A DNA stretch of 64,000 bases from SIRX01 sp965214475 (GTDB lineage Bacteria > Actinomycetota > Rubrobacteria > Rubrobacterales > Rubrobacteraceae), in NCBI GenBank assembly GCA_965214475.1, contig OZ243953.1, positions 2,232,001 through 2,296,000 of the forward strand, read 5' to 3'. The position numbers and the translations under genes were made by a program. A model generated the notes under the pieces. The model was not told the origin of the DNA. It was given only the letters and a program-made list of their open reading frames with translations, and did not search any database. The stretch's first letter is position 1, and each line of letters begins with the position of its first letter. Below are positions 40,878 through 50,267 of the stretch, piece after piece.

Positions 40878-42431
40878 ATGAAGTTGAAGGTAAGCTTTCC
40901 ACTAAGGAGCGAGGGTGTTTTGGGGCGGGCAGCCTCCGTCGCATCCCGCCACCCCTCTTACCAGGTCGAAGGCCGCAACGGCACTGCCCGGGCACAGGTC
41001 GAGCTAGACTTGCCCGCAGACTGGCGTCCGTTAGATGAGTTCTCCGGCCTCTTGCGCGGCGAGAGTGAGGCCGAGTACGCGGCGGACGGCACGATTGTTC
41101 CCGATGAAGAGTTGTTTGCGGGGTTGAGGTGTTTCCTGCGGAAGCAGCGGTCCGGGGCCGCGGCGAAGGAGTGGTGTACGCCGCGCTCGTTGGAGGGCAA
41201 GCAGCTCTTCCCGTGCAAGCAGATCCACGTCTACGACAACGATCACCTCACGAACAACTCCTGGTACGGTCTCGGCGAGATGGATGCAAATGGCGTCTTC
41301 GAGGTAGATAAAGAGGCAATAACCGACCGCGTCCTCTCCGATCTCGGGCCTTGCGTGCGGTGCCCGATCCTGGACCTCGACACGACGGCGGAGCTCGTGG
41401 CGCGCCTCCCGGAGAAGATCGATCCGGGACGCGACACAGATTGGCGCTATAAAGAGAGTGGTCCTGTAGAGAACTGGTCCGTAAGCAAATCTCACAACGG
41501 AACCGAACCTGAGAAGTCCACAACCGCCCAAGACAAGCAGAGCCTCCTGGAGCGGCTGGCGAGCAGCGTGCGGAGCGGCGGCGCGGGAGTAGCAGCGGCA
41601 AGCGGCGCGACGCCCGGCAGCCGCAACGTGCCCCAGACCCGCTACGAGGATGTCGGCGGGATGCGCGAGACCATAGCGATGGTGCGCGAGGCCGTAGAGC
41701 TACCCATAACGCATCCCGAAATCTTCGAACGCCTCGGCATCCGGCCGCACAAGGGCATCCTCTTCTACGGCCCGCCAGGGACCGGCAAGACGCTGTTGGC
41801 GCGGGCGGTGGCGCGCGAGTGCGGGGCGCACTTTATCGCGGTCTCGGGACCGGAGATCCTGAACAAATACTGGGGCCAGAGTGAGGCGCGCCTGCGCAAC
41901 ATCTTCAACGAGGCGCGGACGAAAGCTCCTGCGGTAGTCCTATTCGACGAGATAGACTCTTTCGCCTCCTCTCGCGACATGATGAGTGAGAGCTTCGAGG
42001 CCACGTTGGTCTCGCAGTTACTCTCGCTCATGGACGGCATGAATGACCTGGGGCAGGTGTGCGTTATCGCGACGACCAACCGCCCTGGGGCGCTGGACTC
42101 GGCGTTGCGGCGACCGGGCCGCTTTGACCACGAGATCGAGGTAGGGTTGCCGGATGCTGAAGCGCGGTTGCACATACTCGGTATTCACACCAAAGACATG
42201 CCCACCGACCCGGACCTGGACCTGGAGCAAGTCGCCGGTGTCACCGGCAGCTACTCTGGCGCAGACCTCGAAGGCCTCTGCCGCGAGGCCGCCCTGGTGT
42301 GCATGCGCCGCAGTGTGAACCTTCGCGACTTCGGGCATCGTGTAGCCTCTCACCAGCTCTCCGCCCTCTCCGTCACCACCTACGACTTCCGCACCGCCAT
42401 GAAGCGCGTGGGACCCAGCATCCGGCGTTAG
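40878..42431 (+). CDS. AAA ATPase (CDC48-like) with an unrecognised Cys-containing N-domain
   Basis: A 517-residue protein. The C-terminal half is a classical AAA module: Walker A GPPGTGKT at 298-305, Walker B VVLFDEID at 353-360, sensor 1 ATTNRP and arginine fingers RRPGRFD, plus pore loop KYWGQ. It resembles a single CDC48/proteasomal ATPase ring. Residues 1-200 are not the usual CDC48 N-domain; they carry Cys85, Cys100, Cys113, Cys159 and Cys162 (PCVRC), possibly a metal site. A Ser/Gly/Ala linker spans 200-252. TAGAAT nine bases before the ATG suggests a very short leader. No proteasome gene is adjacent. Confidence 0.85.
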   Translation: MKLKVSFPLRSEGVLGRAASVASRHPSYQVEGRNGTARAQVELDLPADWRPLDEFSGLLRGESEAEYAADGTIVPDEELFAGLRCFLRKQRSGAAAKEWCTPRSLEGKQLFPCKQIHVYDNDHLTNNSWYGLGEMDANGVFEVDKEAITDRVLSDLGPCVRCPILDLDTTAELVARLPEKIDPGRDTDWRYKESGPVENWSVSKSHNGTEPEKSTTAQDKQSLLERLASSVRSGGAGVAAASGATPGSRNVPQTRYEDVGGMRETIAMVREAVELPITHPEIFERLGIRPHKGILFYGPPGTGKTLLARAVARECGAHFIAVSGPEILNKYWGQSEARLRNIFNEARTKAPAVVLFDEIDSFASSRDMMSESFEATLVSQLLSLMDGMNDLGQVCVIATTNRPGALDSALRRPGRFDHEIEVGLPDAEARLHILGIHTKDMPTDPDLDLEQVAGVTGSYSGADLEGLCREAALVCMRRSVNLRDFGHRVASHQLSALSVTTYDFRTAMKRVGPSIRR

Positions 42432-42443
42432 AAGCCGCCCTCG

Positions 42444-43805
42444 GTGCAAGCCATAGACGGCATCCTCTCGCTCCTTCAGCAGTACGGGTATTTGGTCGTA
42501 TTTTTCGGGGTGATGTTGGAGAGTGCCGGGATTCCTCTGCCGGGAGAGACCGTCCTGATCGCCGCCGGCATCCTGGCGCAGCGGAGTGGTCTGGACCTGG
42601 GAGACGTCGTGGTGTTCGGCATTCTCGGGGCTGTGGTGGGGGACCAGATCGGCTACTGGGCCGGTCGTAAAGGCGGCCGTCCTTTCGTACTGCGCTGGGG
42701 GAAGTATCTCCTCATAACGCCCGAACGTCTGCTCGGTGCGGAAGACTTCTTCGACCGGCACGGGGGAAAGGCCGTGTTCATGGCCCGGTTCGTGGCGGGC
42801 CTCCGCTTTTTCGGGGCGCTGGTCGCCGGCATAAGTCACATGCGCTGGAGGACCTTCTTTCTCTACAACGCCCTGGGAGGAGCGGTATGGGCCACGGCCG
42901 CCGTCCTCGTAGGCTACCTACTCGGCGGAAGCCTGGGCCTGGTGGAACGCTGGATGAGCCGGGCCACCCTTCTGCTCGCCGGCCTGCTCGTCCTAGTCCT
43001 GATCTTCTATATTACCTACCGCTGGGCCGTCAACAACCGGACCCGGCTCATGGCCTACCGGGATTCCTTTTTGTCCTATCCACCCGGAACCGTTCCGGGA
43101 TCGCTTCGATCGCCAGTTGGGCTGGACTTTCCGCCGCCTGACGCCCGGACAGTATCTCGGACTGCACCTCACGCTTGGCTTGCTGGCCGCCGCCGGTTGC
43201 CTGTGGCTCTTTGCCAGACTAGCCGAAGATCCACTGACCCGCGACCCGCTGGTGCGCTTCGACCAGACGGTGGCAAATGCCTTGCATAATGCAGCAACCC
43301 CGGCCGTAACGAACGTCTTTTTCGGGATCACCGCGCTGGGCTCCATCGAGACCGTCGCCTTGCTCGGCCTGCTGGTGGCCGGGCTCTTCGCTGTATACCG
43401 GCGCTGGCTCCACGTGTGGGGCTGGCTCCTGGCTTTGGGCGGTAGCGTCGCGCTCAACATTCTGCTCAAGCAACTCTTCGAGCGCCAGCGTCCGTCGTTT
43501 ACAGATCCGCTGCTAGTAGAGACTTCCTACAGTTTCCCGAACGGCCACGCGATGATATCGCTGGTCTTGTACGGTATGTTGGCCTACTTCGCCGTACTCG
43601 CCCTGAACTCCTGGCGGGCGCACGAACGACCGTAGTCTTCGGCGCCGCATTGCTAGTCTTGCTGATCGGTCTCTCCCGGATGTATCTCGGCGTCCACTAC
43701 TTCAGCGACGTGGTCGCGGGTTTCGCGGCGGGTGGCGTGTGGCTGAGCGCCTGCATCACTGGCATGGAAACCATCCGCCGCCGCGGCAAGGGTAAGCAAG
43801 GGTAA
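42444..43805 (+). pseudogene. DedA-PAP2 fusion membrane protein with two frameshifts
   Basis: The N-terminal third is a DedA/VTT protein (FFGVMLESAGIPLPGETVLI, GDQIGYWAGRKGG, FMARFVAGLRFFGALVAGIS). The C-terminal part is a PAP2 phosphatase with ERQRPSF, SYSFPNGHAM and SRMYLGVHYFSDV, the three phosphatase signatures. The first and last parts share one frame. The middle (about 43085-43625) is in another. Two compensating single-base indels near 43080 and 43610 are implied; the intact protein would have about 454 residues. Fused DedA-PAP2 proteins are known in lipid recycling. Indel errors are a serious possibility. The GTG start overlaps no ribosome site. Confidence 0.8.
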
Positions 43806-43864
43806 GCCTGATATCCTGAAATAAACTTTACACACGGCTATTCTCTACTCGTGAAAGGAGGTCA

Positions 43865-44257
43865 ATGAATCATCTTAACGCCACGCTTGTTCGTGATTTG
43901 TACGCAGCCCGCGCCCAAGGCGAACTGGAAACCGTACGCGCGATGCTCGCCGACAATATAGTCTGGCACGAGCCGGACCAGGACAACCCTCACACCGGCG
44001 ACTTACACGGCCCGGATGCTGTGCTCGGCATGATCCGAGAGGCGCAGAGGATCACCCACGGCACACTCCGTCTCGTACCCCGCCAGGTGTTGGCCCACGG
44101 TGAGCACGCTATCGCCCTGATCGACTGGTCCGCCGAACGTGACGGTGAGAGGATCGAAAGAAAAGAAGTCGCTGTTTACCGGGTACGCGACGATAAGATC
44201 GCAGAAGTTTCGTTCCACCTCGATGATCCCACAACGGACGAGGCCTTCTGGGAGTAA
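43865..44257 (+). CDS. SnoaL-like/NTF2-fold protein
   Basis: A 130-residue protein of the SnoaL-like NTF2 fold: LVRDLYAARAQGELETVRAM, ADNIVWHEPDQDNPHTGDLH, and KIAEVSFHLDDPTTDEAFWE. Members are polyketide cyclases, isomerases or hydrolases, and many have no known function. A very strong GAAAGGAGG ribosome site precedes the ATG; it is an exact complement to part of the C/U-rich loop of the candidate small RNA at 26751. Confidence 0.85.
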   Translation: MNHLNATLVRDLYAARAQGELETVRAMLADNIVWHEPDQDNPHTGDLHGPDAVLGMIREAQRITHGTLRLVPRQVLAHGEHAIALIDWSAERDGERIERKEVAVYRVRDDKIAEVSFHLDDPTTDEAFWE

Positions 44258-44272
44258 AGAAAACCGCTTGGC

Positions 44273-45190
44273 TCAGACGGCGATCTTCTCGCGGGCCGAG
44301 ATTTCTGAGAGTCTCCGCGCCGTGTGGAGAGCTTCCGAGGCTTCCGTAAAAAGATCGGGAGAGAGTTCTACGCAGCAGCCTGGGTCGGCTGGGAAATTCA
44401 CGCGTCCAAACAGGTCCACTAGCGGGATGGCGCCGCGTCCCGGCGGCAAATGCAAATCTCCTACTCCATAAATGGGATCCCCGTAATCCAGAATATTCAC
44501 GCTTTCGCAAGTCTTTTTCAGGTTGTCGTGGAGGTGGACGTGGCGGACGAGCGGCGCAGCTATCGCGCATTCTTCCAAGTAGTCGAAACCGAAAAAGCTC
44601 GCCGCCAGCGCCGCGTGCCCCACATCCAGACAGATGCCGACCGCCGGATGGTCAACCGCAGCGACCTGCTCGGCCAGGTCCGAAGGCCAGGTAGAGTAGT
44701 CGTAAACCTCGCCGCGTAGAACGTGCTGGTCCGGGAAGTAGTTCTCGACGGCGAGGGTCACGCCGACTTCGGCGGCTATGTCCCCGATCTCTCTCAGCGC
44801 TGAACGTTCGGCGGCGAGTTGATCCTTGAGCCGGAAACGCGCGTCGCGGGAGGCCACCCGCTGTCCGGCGTGGCAAACGACCGTGTCCGCCCCGATCCCA
44901 CCCGCGAACCGGACGCTGGATACCAGGATTTCTTTTTGTAGCTTTTGTCGGTCCAGGTCCATAAGGTCGGCTTCCAGAGGAGCGTGGACCGTGTAGGAGA
45001 GGTCGGTCTCCAAGAGCAACCCGCGGACCTGTGCCAGCCGGAACTCGTCCAGGCGGCCACCGAGGATGACGCCCATCTCCGATACAAACAGTTCCACGAA
45101 ATCCGTGCCGGCGTTTTTCAAGGATCCGAGGGTGTCGTGGAGGTTTGAGGAGCCGCCTGGATGGTTGATGCCCACGCTGCGAAAAGCCAT
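44273..45190 (-). CDS. Sugar phosphate isomerase/epimerase (AP-endonuclease 2-like TIM barrel)
   Basis: A 305-residue xylose-isomerase-like TIM barrel. Metal-binding residues are suggested by YTVHAPLEADLMDLDR, VCHAGQRV, LAVENYF, VGICLDVGHAALAASFFG, VRHVHLHDNLKKT and GRGAIPLVDLF. The pattern fits endonuclease-IV-like sugar isomerases/epimerases. The substrate is unknown. It converges on the SnoaL gene with 15 bp between stops. Confidence 0.88.
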   Translation of the reverse strand: MAFRSVGINHPGGSSNLHDTLGSLKNAGTDFVELFVSEMGVILGGRLDEFRLAQVRGLLLETDLSYTVHAPLEADLMDLDRQKLQKEILVSSVRFAGGIGADTVVCHAGQRVASRDARFRLKDQLAAERSALREIGDIAAEVGVTLAVENYFPDQHVLRGEVYDYSTWPSDLAEQVAAVDHPAVGICLDVGHAALAASFFGFDYLEECAIAAPLVRHVHLHDNLKKTCESVNILDYGDPIYGVGDLHLPPGRGAIPLVDLFGRVNFPADPGCCVELSPDLFTEASEALHTARRLSEISAREKIAV

Positions 45191-45348
45191 ACGGTTCCAT
45201 CCTCCCGTTGAGAGCCGTGAAGTCGCGGGTAGTATAGGTGCGGAAGCCGGCGATTGAGTGAAACCTTCGTTAAACGCCGGTAAACCTTTGGTTAATCACT
45301 CTGTAGAATAGATGCAAAGCGGGAGTTCAGCGGTAGGAAAGGTATTTT

Positions 45349-46182
45349 GTGAGCAGCTACGAGAACTATACGGAGACCTCAAAGAATTACGATAAGACCC
45401 GGGAGCCGGTTGGGATGGAGATCATCGTCGGGTGCATGGCCCAGGCACCCACCCCTCTCGTCCAGACTACCGTGCTGGATGCAGGGTGCGGTACCGGGAG
45501 CTATTCGCAGGCTTTGCTGCGGCACGTCGGTAGGATCGAAGCGGTGGATTTGAACGAGGGAATGCTCGAAGTAGCCGGACGGAAACTGGCGGAGACCCAA
45601 GAGGAGGGTAGGATCTCCTTCCATGCCTCCATGATAGACGAGCTTCCCTTTAAAGACGGCACTTTCGACGGGGTCATGATCAACCAGGTACTACACCACC
45701 TGCCCGATGACGCCTCCGAGGGCTTTCCCGCCCACCGCCGGGTCTTCGAAGAATTCGCCCGGGTGCTCAAGCCCGGTGGCGTCCTCACGGTCAACACCTG
45801 CTCCCAACAGCAACTTCACGACGGCTACTGGTACTACGCCCTGATTCCCGAAGCCGCCGAAACCCTCCGAAGAAGATTCGCCCCTGTAGAACGCCTCACG
45901 GAGATACTGCAAGACTCCGGGTTCGATTACCGCGGGCGATTTGCGCCGACCGACGCCACCATCCAGAGTGGCTCCTACCTCGACCCTCACGGCCCGCTCA
46001 AGAAAGAGTGGCGGGACGGCGACTCGACCTGGTCGCTGGTCGAAGAAGAAGAGCTGGACCGCGCCATCTCCAAAGCCCGGGAGTTGGACAAAGAAGGCGG
46101 ACTGGCAGACTACATGGACCATCACGACGCCCGGCGGCGGGACATCGGCCAGGTGACGATCCTCTTCGCTACTCGGGAGTAG
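45349..46182 (+). CDS. Class I SAM-dependent methyltransferase
   Basis: A 277-residue methyltransferase. The SAM motif I is VLDAGCGTGSYSQALL, the acidic loop is EAVDLNEGML, and the post motifs are LPFKDGTFDGVMINQVLHHL and EFARVLKPGGVLTVNT. The C-terminal part is not diagnostic. GTG 45349 is preceded by AGGAAAGG. A possible -10 TAGAAT lies at 45303. The acceptor is unknown; the family includes small-molecule and lipid methylases. Confidence 0.9.
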   Translation: MSSYENYTETSKNYDKTREPVGMEIIVGCMAQAPTPLVQTTVLDAGCGTGSYSQALLRHVGRIEAVDLNEGMLEVAGRKLAETQEEGRISFHASMIDELPFKDGTFDGVMINQVLHHLPDDASEGFPAHRRVFEEFARVLKPGGVLTVNTCSQQQLHDGYWYYALIPEAAETLRRRFAPVERLTEILQDSGFDYRGRFAPTDATIQSGSYLDPHGPLKKEWRDGDSTWSLVEEEELDRAISKARELDKEGGLADYMDHHDARRRDIGQVTILFATRE

Positions 46183-46204
46183 AACCGCTCAAAACGACAC
46201 AAGT

Positions 46205-46234
46205 TTTACATGGATTTAACATTCATGCTACAAT
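46205..46234 (+). promoter_or_regulatory. Promoter of the phosphotransferase gene
   Basis: TTTACA (46205-46210), 18-bp spacer, TACAAT (46229-46234), giving a leader of about 40 nt. Confidence 0.65.
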
Positions 46235-46282
46235 CCTCTTAATCTGATCTTCTAATTTGGGATCATGGAAAGGAGGCGCAGC

Positions 46283-47248
46283 TTGCTCTCTGATGGGATA
46301 CGAGCAAACAGAAGACTAGAGAAAGCATATGGAATGCTAACGCGGGTACCATTTTTCGCCGGTGTAAAGCGGGAGGCTGTCGAGATCGAACCGCTCGGTT
46401 CGCTTACCAACATGACTTACAAAGTTACCGTTGACGGTACATCCTACGCGCTCCGGCTCCCCGGACAAGATACCTGGGAATACATAGATCGGGCGGCCGA
46501 GGAGCACAACTCTAGAATTGCGTCTGCCGCCGGTATAGGGGCGGACATACTCTACTCCGACGCCCGCAACGGTACAGTAGTGTCTCGCTTTATCGAAGGC
46601 GACGCCATAGACGCGACCTGGCTAAACGAGGATGTGGAAGCGTTGACCCGCGTTGCGTGTACGATCAAGAAGGTCCACGGGCTGGAGCGGAGCTTCCGGT
46701 TTCATTTCGATGTGTTCGGCATGATCGAACGCTGTCGCCACCTGCTCTATAAGTTGGGGCAATCGCTACCGGCGGGCTACAGTGCAGTGGAACGTGGCAT
46801 GAAGGCGGCCCAACGCTCACTTGAGGCGTCTCCCGTTCCCCTGGTGCCATGTCACAATGACCCGTGGCCGAACAACTTCATAGATGCCGACGATCGTATC
46901 TACCTAATCGATTGGGAATTCTCCGGGATGAACGATCCCTTCTGGGACCTCAGCCACCTCTCGACCGAAGCCGAATTTGGTCCTGAACAGGACCGGACGA
47001 TGGTGGAGACATACTGTGATGGCGTTGCTCCCGAGAAGCTCTACTCTCGACTGGAGATCTACAAAGCCCTGGGCGACCTCTTGTGGTCGCTTTGGGGGCT
47101 AATTCAGCATGCGAACGACAACCCGTTAGACGACTTCCTCACCTACGCACAAGAAAGGTTTGGGCGCTGCGAAGAGCGGATGGACTCCACGGGCTTCGGA
47201 CGTCACCTGGATCTCGTTCGTGTGGATAGCCAGGAACACGTCGCGTAA
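46283..47248 (+). CDS. Choline/ethanolamine kinase-like phosphotransferase
   Basis: A protein of about 321 residues with the choline-kinase/aminoglycoside phosphotransferase fold. Seen: PLGSLTNMTYKVTVDGTSYA for the N-lobe, Brenner-type catalytic loop VPCHNDPWPNNFIDADDRI, and the metal Asp in YLIDWEFSGMNDPFWDLSHL. The sequence resembles choline or thiamine kinases. I pick TTG 46283 because AGGAGG (46271-46276) lies six bases upstream, whereas the ATG at 46265 precedes that site. The substrate is probably an amino-alcohol. Confidence 0.85.
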   Translation: MLSDGIRANRRLEKAYGMLTRVPFFAGVKREAVEIEPLGSLTNMTYKVTVDGTSYALRLPGQDTWEYIDRAAEEHNSRIASAAGIGADILYSDARNGTVVSRFIEGDAIDATWLNEDVEALTRVACTIKKVHGLERSFRFHFDVFGMIERCRHLLYKLGQSLPAGYSAVERGMKAAQRSLEASPVPLVPCHNDPWPNNFIDADDRIYLIDWEFSGMNDPFWDLSHLSTEAEFGPEQDRTMVETYCDGVAPEKLYSRLEIYKALGDLLWSLWGLIQHANDNPLDDFLTYAQERFGRCEERMDSTGFGRHLDLVRVDSQEHVA

Positions 47249-47270
47249 ACATGTCGGACAAGAGTAATGC

Positions 47271-48155
47271 TTACCGTTCGGTGAGCCAGTCGGCGACGAG
47301 TGTGCCGATGTGTTCGCCCTGATCCTCTTGCAGAAAATGGCCGGCGTTCTCGATCACAGTGATTTCTTCGGCCTGGAGTAGGCGTTGCATACCCAACCCT
47401 ACCGGATCCAGCGGCAGTACCGGGTCCGAGTCGGCCCAGAGCAGGAGCGTAGGCTGGGCGTCCTGTGCTAGTGTAGCGATAACGGCGCGGCCTTCGGCCG
47501 CGCCCGATGCGTTTGGTTCTAGGGGTACGAGTTGCGGGAAGGCGCGGACACCGGCTTTTGACTCTGTGTTTGGAAACGGGGCTTCGTAGGCGGCGAGGAC
47601 TTCCGGCGGGGGTGGAGTATGGCAGGCGCCCCGGATCAGACGCTTCACCGGCGTGTCCTGAACCCGCGCCACAAAGTCCCTAAAACGTAGCCACTCGGCA
47701 CTCATTTGCTGCTCACCGGTGAAAACCCCGGTATCCATGACTACGAAACGGCTCACCCTTTCCGGGATTTCCAGGGTCGCCAACCGCAACCCGATCGGCC
47801 CTCCCCAATCCTGCATTACCAGAGTAACGTCCTGCAGGTCTAGCTCCTCGAAAAGCGAAGCTATGGCTGCTGTGTGCCCTTTGTAGGAGTACCAGTCTTC
47901 GTCGGTTGGTTTGTCGGAGCGTCCGAAGCCGGGGAGATCAGGGGCTATGCAGCGATATCCGGCGTTTAGCAGCGGGTCCATGACTTTGCGGTAGAGAAAA
48001 GACCAAGTGGGTTCGCCGTGGATCGTCACTACCGGCGGACCTTCACCTTCGTCTATATGCGCGAGGCGCATTCCGTGCCACTCGCGGTAGTGCGCTCTGT
48101 AGGGGAAGTCCGGCAAGTTCTCGAAACGCGCTTCGGGGGTGCGGTATATGTTCAT
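47271..48155 (-). CDS. Haloalkane dehalogenase (HLD-I-like alpha/beta hydrolase)
   Basis: A 294-residue alpha/beta hydrolase. The oxyanion/halide region is HGEPTWSFLYRK (46-57), the nucleophile Asp116 with the halide-binding Trp lies in MQDWGGPIGLR, and the acid and base are in LLWADSDPVLP and ENAGHFLQEDQGEH. This layout matches haloalkane dehalogenase subfamily I (DhlA/DhmA-like), which releases halide from halogenated alkanes. The native role in this organism is unknown. Confidence 0.9.
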   Translation of the reverse strand: MNIYRTPEARFENLPDFPYRAHYREWHGMRLAHIDEGEGPPVVTIHGEPTWSFLYRKVMDPLLNAGYRCIAPDLPGFGRSDKPTDEDWYSYKGHTAAIASLFEELDLQDVTLVMQDWGGPIGLRLATLEIPERVSRFVVMDTGVFTGEQQMSAEWLRFRDFVARVQDTPVKRLIRGACHTPPPPEVLAAYEAPFPNTESKAGVRAFPQLVPLEPNASGAAEGRAVIATLAQDAQPTLLLWADSDPVLPLDPVGLGMQRLLQAEEITVIENAGHFLQEDQGEHIGTLVADWLTER

Positions 48156-48176
48156 AGTGTTGTGGAATGTCCTTTA

Positions 48177-49754
48177 TCAAGCATGCTTCACGTACAGGTT
48201 CGGGGCCTTTGGCGAGTAGATCACTTTGTAGAAGGCGCCTCCTTCGTGGGGTATTAGCCTGTAGCCTTCCTCTTTCAGAAGGGTGTGAGAATCCTTACCT
48301 ATGCCGTTGGGAGCAACTATGTATACGGGTTTGTCACCGGGGACGTGTTTCTTTACAAACCTCAACCACTGAGCCTCGGCGTCGCTTCCGAGGTCGTCTT
48401 CGAGGAAAGGCGATACGAGGTTCAGGTCCATCCGGCGATTCTCCACCAGGTTCATGTACCACATGCTGCTGTCGTCAGTAATAATGGTCGCGCCGGGCGG
48501 GGTGTTTCCCACGACGGCTTCTATAATGTCCCGTCCTTCGTAGTGTTCACTGTAGTCGGCGGTGAGGTAAGTCCCATTCGTACCAACCACCGGCACCAAG
48601 AGTGCCAAAAAGCCTAGTACGACGAGCACTTTGGGCGCCGCCCGCAAAGTAGAGGACAGTGTTACCGTCGAAAGGACGAGCCTGGTACCTTCGATCAGGG
48701 CTATAATCCCCGGCGCTACGAGGACGCAGATGATCAGGTACGTCGGGATGAAGTAGACCCAAATGTCTGCGATATTGTACTCCAGGGCGTAGAATAGCCA
48801 GCCTCCGTAGAGCAACCCGAGTAGGGCAAAGACCGGCCGGTCCCGGTAAAATATGCTCATCAGTCCTATAATGGCAACGACCACGAATAACCAGTGGAAC
48901 TGCTGCGACAGGTACACCCGGTACATCTCCAGGCGATGGTCCAGACTGCCGGGTCCGAAAGCCAGCATGTGCTTACCGAAGGGTATCCCCGAGACGTAAA
49001 ACAGGAATTTTAGAGGGGTGTTCGGGTCGTAGGCGGCGAAAGGTGGTTCTACGAAGGCTCTTATCGGCAAATATATATACGGGGTCAGCCCCAGTGCAAA
49101 GAGCCCGGCGCCTTTGAGTACGAACCTTTTGTCCGAGAGCTTGGCGCGCTCCGTGAGCCATACGAAGAACAAGCCCACGGGCAGGAGCAGCCCGCTCGTC
49201 ATGTGGTTGGTCATCGCCAGACCCACGAGAAACACCCAAAGCAACAGGTAGCGGTCGCGACGGGTATTACGCCAGAGCAGCAAGACGGAGATAGCGAGAC
49301 CTATAAAAAGTGCATTCAAGGTGTAGACCTCGGCTATTACGGACTGCTCCCAGAAAGTCTGGCTTACCGCGAGGAGCATCGCCGCCGCTGCGGAGGGTAA
49401 TACCCGGCCGGTGATCTGACGCGCCACTACGAACACCAGGAACACAGCAACCGCGCCGAAGACGGCGGATGCGAGGTTTACCCTGTAGGCCACGTCGCCA
49501 ACCGGCAGGTAAGTAAAGAGCTTGGCGAGCAACAGGTACGATGGGTAGCCGGTAGGATGCGAGATGCTCAATACGTAGGCCCTAATTTGGAAGAGGCCGG
49601 CGTCGTAGAGGCCGTCTTGCGCTACGCGGGACAGAACGGTCGGGGCCAGGGTACTCAGATACAGCACGAATGCAGCCAGCGCTACTCCGGCCCCGACAAC
49701 CACACCGGGAACCCTGGCAAAGAGAACTTTGATGGACTCCGAACCGTACCGCAC
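48177..49754 (-). CDS. DUF2723-like multi-pass membrane protein (possible glycosyltransferase)
   Basis: A 525-residue protein with about 11 membrane helices and a soluble C-terminal part from about 420. The first loop APTVLSRVAQDGLYDAGLFQ carries the acidic residues expected of GT-C-type enzymes. Next come SHPTGYPSYLLLAKLFTYLP and EVYTLNALFIGLAI. These are marks of DUF2723/PMT-like proteins. The C-terminal part ends YKVIYSPKAPNLYVKHA. It may transfer sugars from lipid-linked donors at the outer face, but the acceptor is unknown. Confidence 0.82.
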   Translation of the reverse strand: MRYGSESIKVLFARVPGVVVGAGVALAAFVLYLSTLAPTVLSRVAQDGLYDAGLFQIRAYVLSISHPTGYPSYLLLAKLFTYLPVGDVAYRVNLASAVFGAVAVFLVFVVARQITGRVLPSAAAAMLLAVSQTFWEQSVIAEVYTLNALFIGLAISVLLLWRNTRRDRYLLLWVFLVGLAMTNHMTSGLLLPVGLFFVWLTERAKLSDKRFVLKGAGLFALGLTPYIYLPIRAFVEPPFAAYDPNTPLKFLFYVSGIPFGKHMLAFGPGSLDHRLEMYRVYLSQQFHWLFVVVAIIGLMSIFYRDRPVFALLGLLYGGWLFYALEYNIADIWVYFIPTYLIICVLVAPGIIALIEGTRLVLSTVTLSSTLRAAPKVLVVLGFLALLVPVVGTNGTYLTADYSEHYEGRDIIEAVVGNTPPGATIITDDSSMWYMNLVENRRMDLNLVSPFLEDDLGSDAEAQWLRFVKKHVPGDKPVYIVAPNGIGKDSHTLLKEEGYRLIPHEGGAFYKVIYSPKAPNLYVKHA

Positions 49755-49838
49755 GGCACAAATTTAACTACAAGCTACGTGCTTCGACCACACGCGCCAG
49801 ACGTCGTCGTCACCAGAAAAGGCCCAAAGTCGGCTGCT

Positions 49839-50267
49839 TTACTCTACTCGGGGTGTTGGATCTCCACGAATAAGGCCTATTCCAAGGATAAAGAGCCCCA
49901 CCCCCAGCGAAACCGCGCCGAGGTAGGCGAGGTAAATAAAAGAGTTCGGCTCCGTCGCGCCCGGAGAGAGTACCGAGAGGAAGAAAGCCGCCGGAAGCAA
50001 GATGGCTGCAGCCGGTATCGAATGCCGAGCCACCCGTTTGAGCTTCTCGGAGAGTACAGCCTCATCCACGTAGCGCAGTGTCACCAGTGACAGAATGAGC
50101 AGAACGCCCGCGTGGGCGTGACCCGCCCGCCACAAATCTTGCCGAAGTTGGTTCTGGGCATACTTCGGGTCACCGATCAACATCGAGAGGATGCTCGCTC
50201 CACCGAAAACGACCGTAGGCAATAGCACTAGCAACAGGCCCGCCGTCAATCGCGATTCTCTACTCAA
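49839..50267 (-). CDS. Four-helix membrane protein, last gene of the PadR operon
   Basis: A 142-residue protein with four hydrophobic segments at about 7-30, 53-70, 83-103 and 110-132. A polar loop (DPKYAQNQLRQDLWRAGHAH) with His residues lies between the first two. The start overlaps the preceding gene by eight bases. The family is not recognised. Context suggests it works with the upstream genes. Confidence 0.65.
   Translation of the reverse strand: MSRESRLTAGLLLVLLPTVVFGGASILSMLIGDPKYAQNQLRQDLWRAGHAHAGVLLILSLVTLRYVDEAVLSEKLKRVARHSIPAAAILLPAAFFLSVLSPGATEPNSFIYLAYLGAVSLGVGLFILGIGLIRGDPTPRVE

Noticed and set aside
43787..43806. Two copies of AAGGGTAAGC as a meaningful repeat
   Set aside because: It is only a 10-bp tandem duplication at the end of the PAP2 coding region and has no other support.
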